Of a DNA stretch of 32,022 nt, positions 28,656-32,022 are shown in pieces (within the stretch, counting starts at the first letter, position 1; the number at the start of each line of letters is the position of its first letter). Location: the NCBI RefSeq assembly GCF_011045015.1, contig NZ_JAAKZY010000115.1, positions 1-32,022 on the forward strand, in the 5' to 3' direction. This DNA is from Streptomyces scabichelini (GTDB lineage: Bacteria; Actinomycetota; Actinomycetes; Streptomycetales; Streptomycetaceae). Under the pieces are notes generated by a model. That model searched no databases. It had not been told where the DNA came from and saw nothing but the letters and a program-made list of their open reading frames with translations. The translations under genes were made by a program, and so were the position numbers.

Positions 28656-30251
28656 CTACGGCTTGGGCGTGGCGTGCGGTGTGCACGTCACGTCGGCCGC
28701 GTCGACCTTGCCGGTGAGCAGGTAGGTGTCCACCCGCTCGTTGATGCACGGGTTGGCAAGGCCCGTGACGCCGTGCGAACCCGCGTCCTTCTCGGTGATC
28801 AGACGGGAGCCCTTGAACCGCTTGTGCAGTTCGACGGCGCCTTCGTACGGAGTGGCGGCGTCACGCGTGGCCTGCACGATCAGGACGGGCGGCAGACCCT
28901 TGCCGGTCTTCACGTCGACCGGGGTCTGCTGCTTGGCGGGCCAGGTCGCGCACGGCAGGTTCAGCCAGGCGTTGGCCCACGTCATGAACGGGTAGTTCTT
29001 GTGCAGCGCGGTGTTGTCGCGGTCCCACTTCTTCCAGCTGGTGGGCCACTTGGCGTCGGTGCACTCGACGGCCGTGTAGACGGCGTTGCCGTTCTCCGCG
29101 GAGATGTTGCCCGCGGTGTCGGTCAGGTCGGGAGCCGCGGCGTCGACGAGTGCCTGGGTGTCACCGGCGACGTACTTGCTGAAGACCGTCGCGACCGGCA
29201 CCCACGACGAGTCGTAGTACGGCGCGCTCTGGAAGAAGCCGATGAGCTCGGCCGGGCCGACGACACCACCGATGGGATTCTTCTTGGCGGTGGCGCGCAG
29301 CTTCAGCCACTGCTCCTGGACCTCTGCGCGGGTGTCGCCGAGGTGGAAGGCCGCGTCGTTCTTGGCGACCCAGTCCTGCCAGTCCTTCCAGCGCATCTCG
29401 AAGGCGACGTCCTGGTCGAGGTTGGCCTCGTACCAGATCTTCTCGCGCGACGGGTTGACGACGCTGTCGGCGACCATGCGGCGCACATGCGTCGGGAACA
29501 TCGTGCCGTAGACGGCTGCGATGTACGTGCCGTACGAGACACCGAGGAAGTTGAGCTTCTTCTCGCCGAGCGCGGCCCGGATGACGTCCAGGTCGCGAAC
29601 GGTGTTGGGCGTCGTCATGTGCGGCAGCATCTCGCCGCTGCGCTCGGCACAGCCGGCCGCGTACTCGGCGGCGAGCTTGCGCTGGGCGAGCTTGTCGGCC
29701 TCGGAGTCCGGCACCGGGTCCATCTTGGGCGCCTTCACGAACTCCTGCGGGTCGGCGCAGGAGATGGGCGCCGAGTGGCCGACACCGCGCGGGTCGAAGC
29801 CCACGAAGTCGTACGCCTTCGCCGTGTTGACCCAGATCGGGGCCTTGGTGGTGACCCGGCGCGGGAAGCGCAGTCCGGAGCCGCCGGGGCCGCCCGGGTT
29901 GTAGACGAGGGCGCCCTGGCGCTCCGCCTTCGTGCCCGTGTTGCCGATGCGGTCCACGGCGAGCTTGATCTGCTTGCCGTTCGGCTTCGCGTAGTCGAGC
30001 GGCACCGTGACCCAGCCGCACTGGATGGGCTTCTCCAGCCCCCAGTCCGCCGGGCAGTCCTGCCAGTCGATCCCGGCCTTGGCGGCCTTTGCCGCGGCGA
30101 TCGTGGCACCGCGTGCCTCGCGGTCCTGGCCGTGGCGGGTGTCCGCGCCGGCCGCCGGGGCCGCGACGGCACCGGCTATCAGTGTCGCCGTGACGAACAC
30201 TCCGGCCGAGGCGAGCGCTGTCGCTCGTCCCGGCGGTCTCATACCCGTCAA
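28656..30251 (-). CDS. tap: Secreted tripeptidyl aminopeptidase, Tap-like (alpha/beta hydrolase)
   Basis: 531 residues. Signal peptide about 1-36 (hydrophobic ALASAGVFVTATLIAGAVAA, cleavage likely after AAGA) and a short pro-region, then an alpha/beta hydrolase of the S33-like Tap family. Oxyanion segment NPGGPGGSG (118-126), nucleophile S239 in GVSYGTY, Asp D464 in TRDAATPYEG and His H493 in AGSHGVTG, with the TAP C-terminal domain. Streptomyces Tap removes N-terminal tripeptides from extracellular proteins. Start: GGGGAGG (30263-30257) is 5 bases before TTG 30251 but 14 bases before ATG 30242, so the TTG start is preferred. An inverted repeat TTGGC-N6-GCCAA lies upstream. A classic terminator follows. 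Confidence 0.92.
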   Translation of the reverse strand: MTGMRPPGRATALASAGVFVTATLIAGAVAAPAAGADTRHGQDREARGATIAAAKAAKAGIDWQDCPADWGLEKPIQCGWVTVPLDYAKPNGKQIKLAVDRIGNTGTKAERQGALVYNPGGPGGSGLRFPRRVTTKAPIWVNTAKAYDFVGFDPRGVGHSAPISCADPQEFVKAPKMDPVPDSEADKLAQRKLAAEYAAGCAERSGEMLPHMTTPNTVRDLDVIRAALGEKKLNFLGVSYGTYIAAVYGTMFPTHVRRMVADSVVNPSREKIWYEANLDQDVAFEMRWKDWQDWVAKNDAAFHLGDTRAEVQEQWLKLRATAKKNPIGGVVGPAELIGFFQSAPYYDSSWVPVATVFSKYVAGDTQALVDAAAPDLTDTAGNISAENGNAVYTAVECTDAKWPTSWKKWDRDNTALHKNYPFMTWANAWLNLPCATWPAKQQTPVDVKTGKGLPPVLIVQATRDAATPYEGAVELHKRFKGSRLITEKDAGSHGVTGLANPCINERVDTYLLTGKVDAADVTCTPHATPKP

Positions 30252-30326
30252 GTGGGCCTCCCCGTACGTGGTTGCGGTCGGTACGGGGATCCTTCCGGCT
30301 GTGACCTCCCTGAGAACAGAGGTGAC

Positions 30327-30342
30327 TTGGCTTCTTTGCCAA
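30327..30342. promoter_or_regulatory. Inverted repeat upstream of the peptidase gene
   Basis: TTGGC-TTCTTT-GCCAA, 76 bases before the TTG start of the peptidase gene and 65 bases after the ureD stop region. A TATCGG-like sequence on the minus strand is immediately beside it. Possible operator; the regulator is unknown. Confidence 0.4.
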
Positions 30343-30407
30343 TCCGATAACCGGTACGCGTTTGACCGTTGAGCGGAGACGTCCGTTCCTGGCCCGCTAC
30401 CGACCTG

Positions 30408-31180
30408 CTACTGGTGGAGCGTGCGCAGGGCCTCGTCGAGGGTGTGACGCAGCCGCAGGGCGTCCGGGGCGAGCGCGGTCACGAGGACGCCGGGACCGGC
30501 GAGCGGAGTGAGCGCCGCGTACTCCCCCAGGAGCCGCGGGCTCGGCGGCGCCGCGATGAACTCCGGTCGTACGACGATGAGTTGGCCCAGTGCGCGATGT
30601 CCCGCCAGCACGGCGGGGCCGTCCCAGCCGCCGGGGGCGCCGGGCCCGCAGGACAGTTCCTGGTCGAGCAGCGGACGCCCGCCGAGACGGACGGTGAGAC
30701 GGCTGGTGAGGCGGCCGGGCTCCTCGTTGGCGCGGCCGAGCACCTGTTCCTCGCGCAGCGTCAGGCGGGCACCTGCCGCGAGGTCGACGCGTGTGGTGAC
30801 GTACAGGTCACTGCCGTTGGCGGAGATCAACTGCTCGGGCAGCCAGCGCAGTTCGGCGTCTTCGTCGACAGTGAGGCGTACGTCGTAACGCGCCTCGCCC
30901 TTGGCCTGCCCCGGCAGGGCGATCGTGGCGGCGGCGGATGCGATGTGCAGCTCGGCGCCCTCGGCTGCCGCCGCCTCGATGGTGAAGTGGTCGCCTCCCA
31001 GGGGCCCGCTCATCGCCCCGACGAGCATCACGCGCGCCTCGGAGCCGCTCGCCCGGGTGCGGCGCAGCGCGAGCGGGCCCTCGCCTTCCAGAGTGGGCAG
31101 TGCGGTGCCGCCGCGGCCGTCGGAGCGGGCGGCGATCCGCGCGGTGGCCCGTACTCCGGCTGTTCCGGCTGTTCCGGCTG

Positions 31181-31184
<4 letters not shown>
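30408..31184 (-). CDS. ureD: Urease accessory protein UreD
   Basis: 258 residues, with UreF and UreG forms the complex that loads nickel into urease. Recognised by the beta-rich pattern of UreD: AAEGAELHIASAAATIALPG (about residues 82-101), AELRWLPEQLISANGSDL (about 110-127), LTLREEQVLGRANEEPG and PLLDQELSCGPGAPG. Actinobacterial UreD proteins are short like this. ATG 31184 overlaps the ureG stop as ATGA, so the pair is coupled. A longer frame to 31217 lies inside ureG and is unlikely. The N-terminus MTAGTAGTAG-like repeat is encoded by a 9-base tandem repeat. Last gene of the urease accessory run. Confidence 0.9.
31156..31182 (-). repeat. 9-base tandem repeat at the ureG/ureD junction
   Basis: Three units of CCGGCTGTT (last one ends TC). 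It encodes the Thr-Ala-Gly repeats at the UreD N-terminus and runs into the ATGA overlap, so a change in copy number would alter only the UreD N-terminus. Confidence 0.75.
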
Positions 31185-31855
<671 letters not shown>

Positions 31856-31953
31856 GTGGGTTGCTCCTGTGGCCTTCGTGTCGGTCGGTGGGTTGTGTGC
31901 TGCCTGTGCTGCCGCCGGGTCCGCGACGGGGTTGTTTCGCCCCCGCCGCCCCT

Positions 31954-32022
31954 ACCCTTCCCATCCTCGGGGCTCCGCCCCGGATCCCCACCAGGGGGCG
32001 GAGCCCCGAGGATGGGAAGGGT
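31954..32022. repeat. Perfect 28-bp inverted repeat at the right edge
   Basis: Arms 31954-31981 and 31995-32022 are perfectly complementary over all 28 bases, with a 13-base loop that contains GGATCC. Key parts of the left arm are CCCATCCTCGGGGCTCCGCC. The window ends exactly at the right arm, so the repeat could be longer. It lies upstream of ureG, where ureF would be expected; a transcription terminator/attenuator or an intergenic repeat are the main options. Confidence 0.9.

Overview
The window is GC-rich actinobacterial chromosome, almost certainly Streptomyces. The reasons are very strong third-position G/C bias, GTG and TTG starts, typical Streptomyces intergenic repeats, and gene content and order that match (from memory, not searched) the Streptomyces coelicolor segment from about SCO1202 (DNA ligase) through rppA, a third pfkA, rocD and a Tap-type peptidase to the urease genes. 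I see no integrase, transposase, phage gene, CRISPR array, rRNA or tRNA. It looks like a conserved vertical segment rather than an island.

Layout. 225-4125 (+): ATP-dependent DNA ligase overlapping a Nudix hydrolase, a succinate-semialdehyde-type dehydrogenase and a 79-residue unknown. 4193-4870 (-): a TenA-like helical protein, divergent from a compact THN/flaviolin operon at 5084-7915 (type III polyketide synthase RppA, CYP158A-type P450, quinone-forming cupin). 7983-9209 (-) and 9379-10023 (+): an acyl-CoA dehydrogenase and a divergent TetR regulator with a GTTAC half-site cluster between them. 10120-15165: peptide deformylase (-), MurT-GatD (lipid II amidation), ATP-type phosphofructokinase and a CtaG-like membrane protein. 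15294-18669 (+): a signalling operon of PASTA lipoprotein, Ser/Thr kinase and a 52-residue membrane protein. 18721-22882 (-): response regulator (LytTR), small membrane protein, sodium/solute symporter and LytS-family kinase, read as one operon. 23008-25717 (+): Lrp/AsnC regulator, then translationally coupled ddaH and rocD. 25830-28609 (+): a DUF574-type methyltransferase, an acylglycerolphosphate acyltransferase and an SDR-type reductase. 28656-31855 (-): secreted Tap-like peptidase, then ureG-ureD.

Functional links. RppA makes THN, the cupin can oxidise it to flaviolin and the P450 can couple flaviolin into dimeric pigment. MurT and GatD form one enzyme complex. The symporter and its small partner are probably controlled by the two-component pair encoded around them, by analogy with pyruvate/monocarboxylate sensing systems. 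DdaH and RocD feed methylarginine/ornithine into central metabolism, with an Lrp-type regulator just upstream.

The most unusual signals are: a TTA (bldA-dependent) codon, the only one I found in frame, in the signal peptide of the PASTA lipoprotein heading the kinase operon; a kinase ectodomain that looks like two tandem four-Cys Septum_form-like repeats; two 7-codon minicistrons created at gene junctions of the symporter operon by short duplications of the preceding stop region; and a six-copy hairpin repeat whose copies supply the stop codons of neighbouring genes. I find no clearly new defence or mobile system. The kinase operon is the best candidate for an undescribed system.
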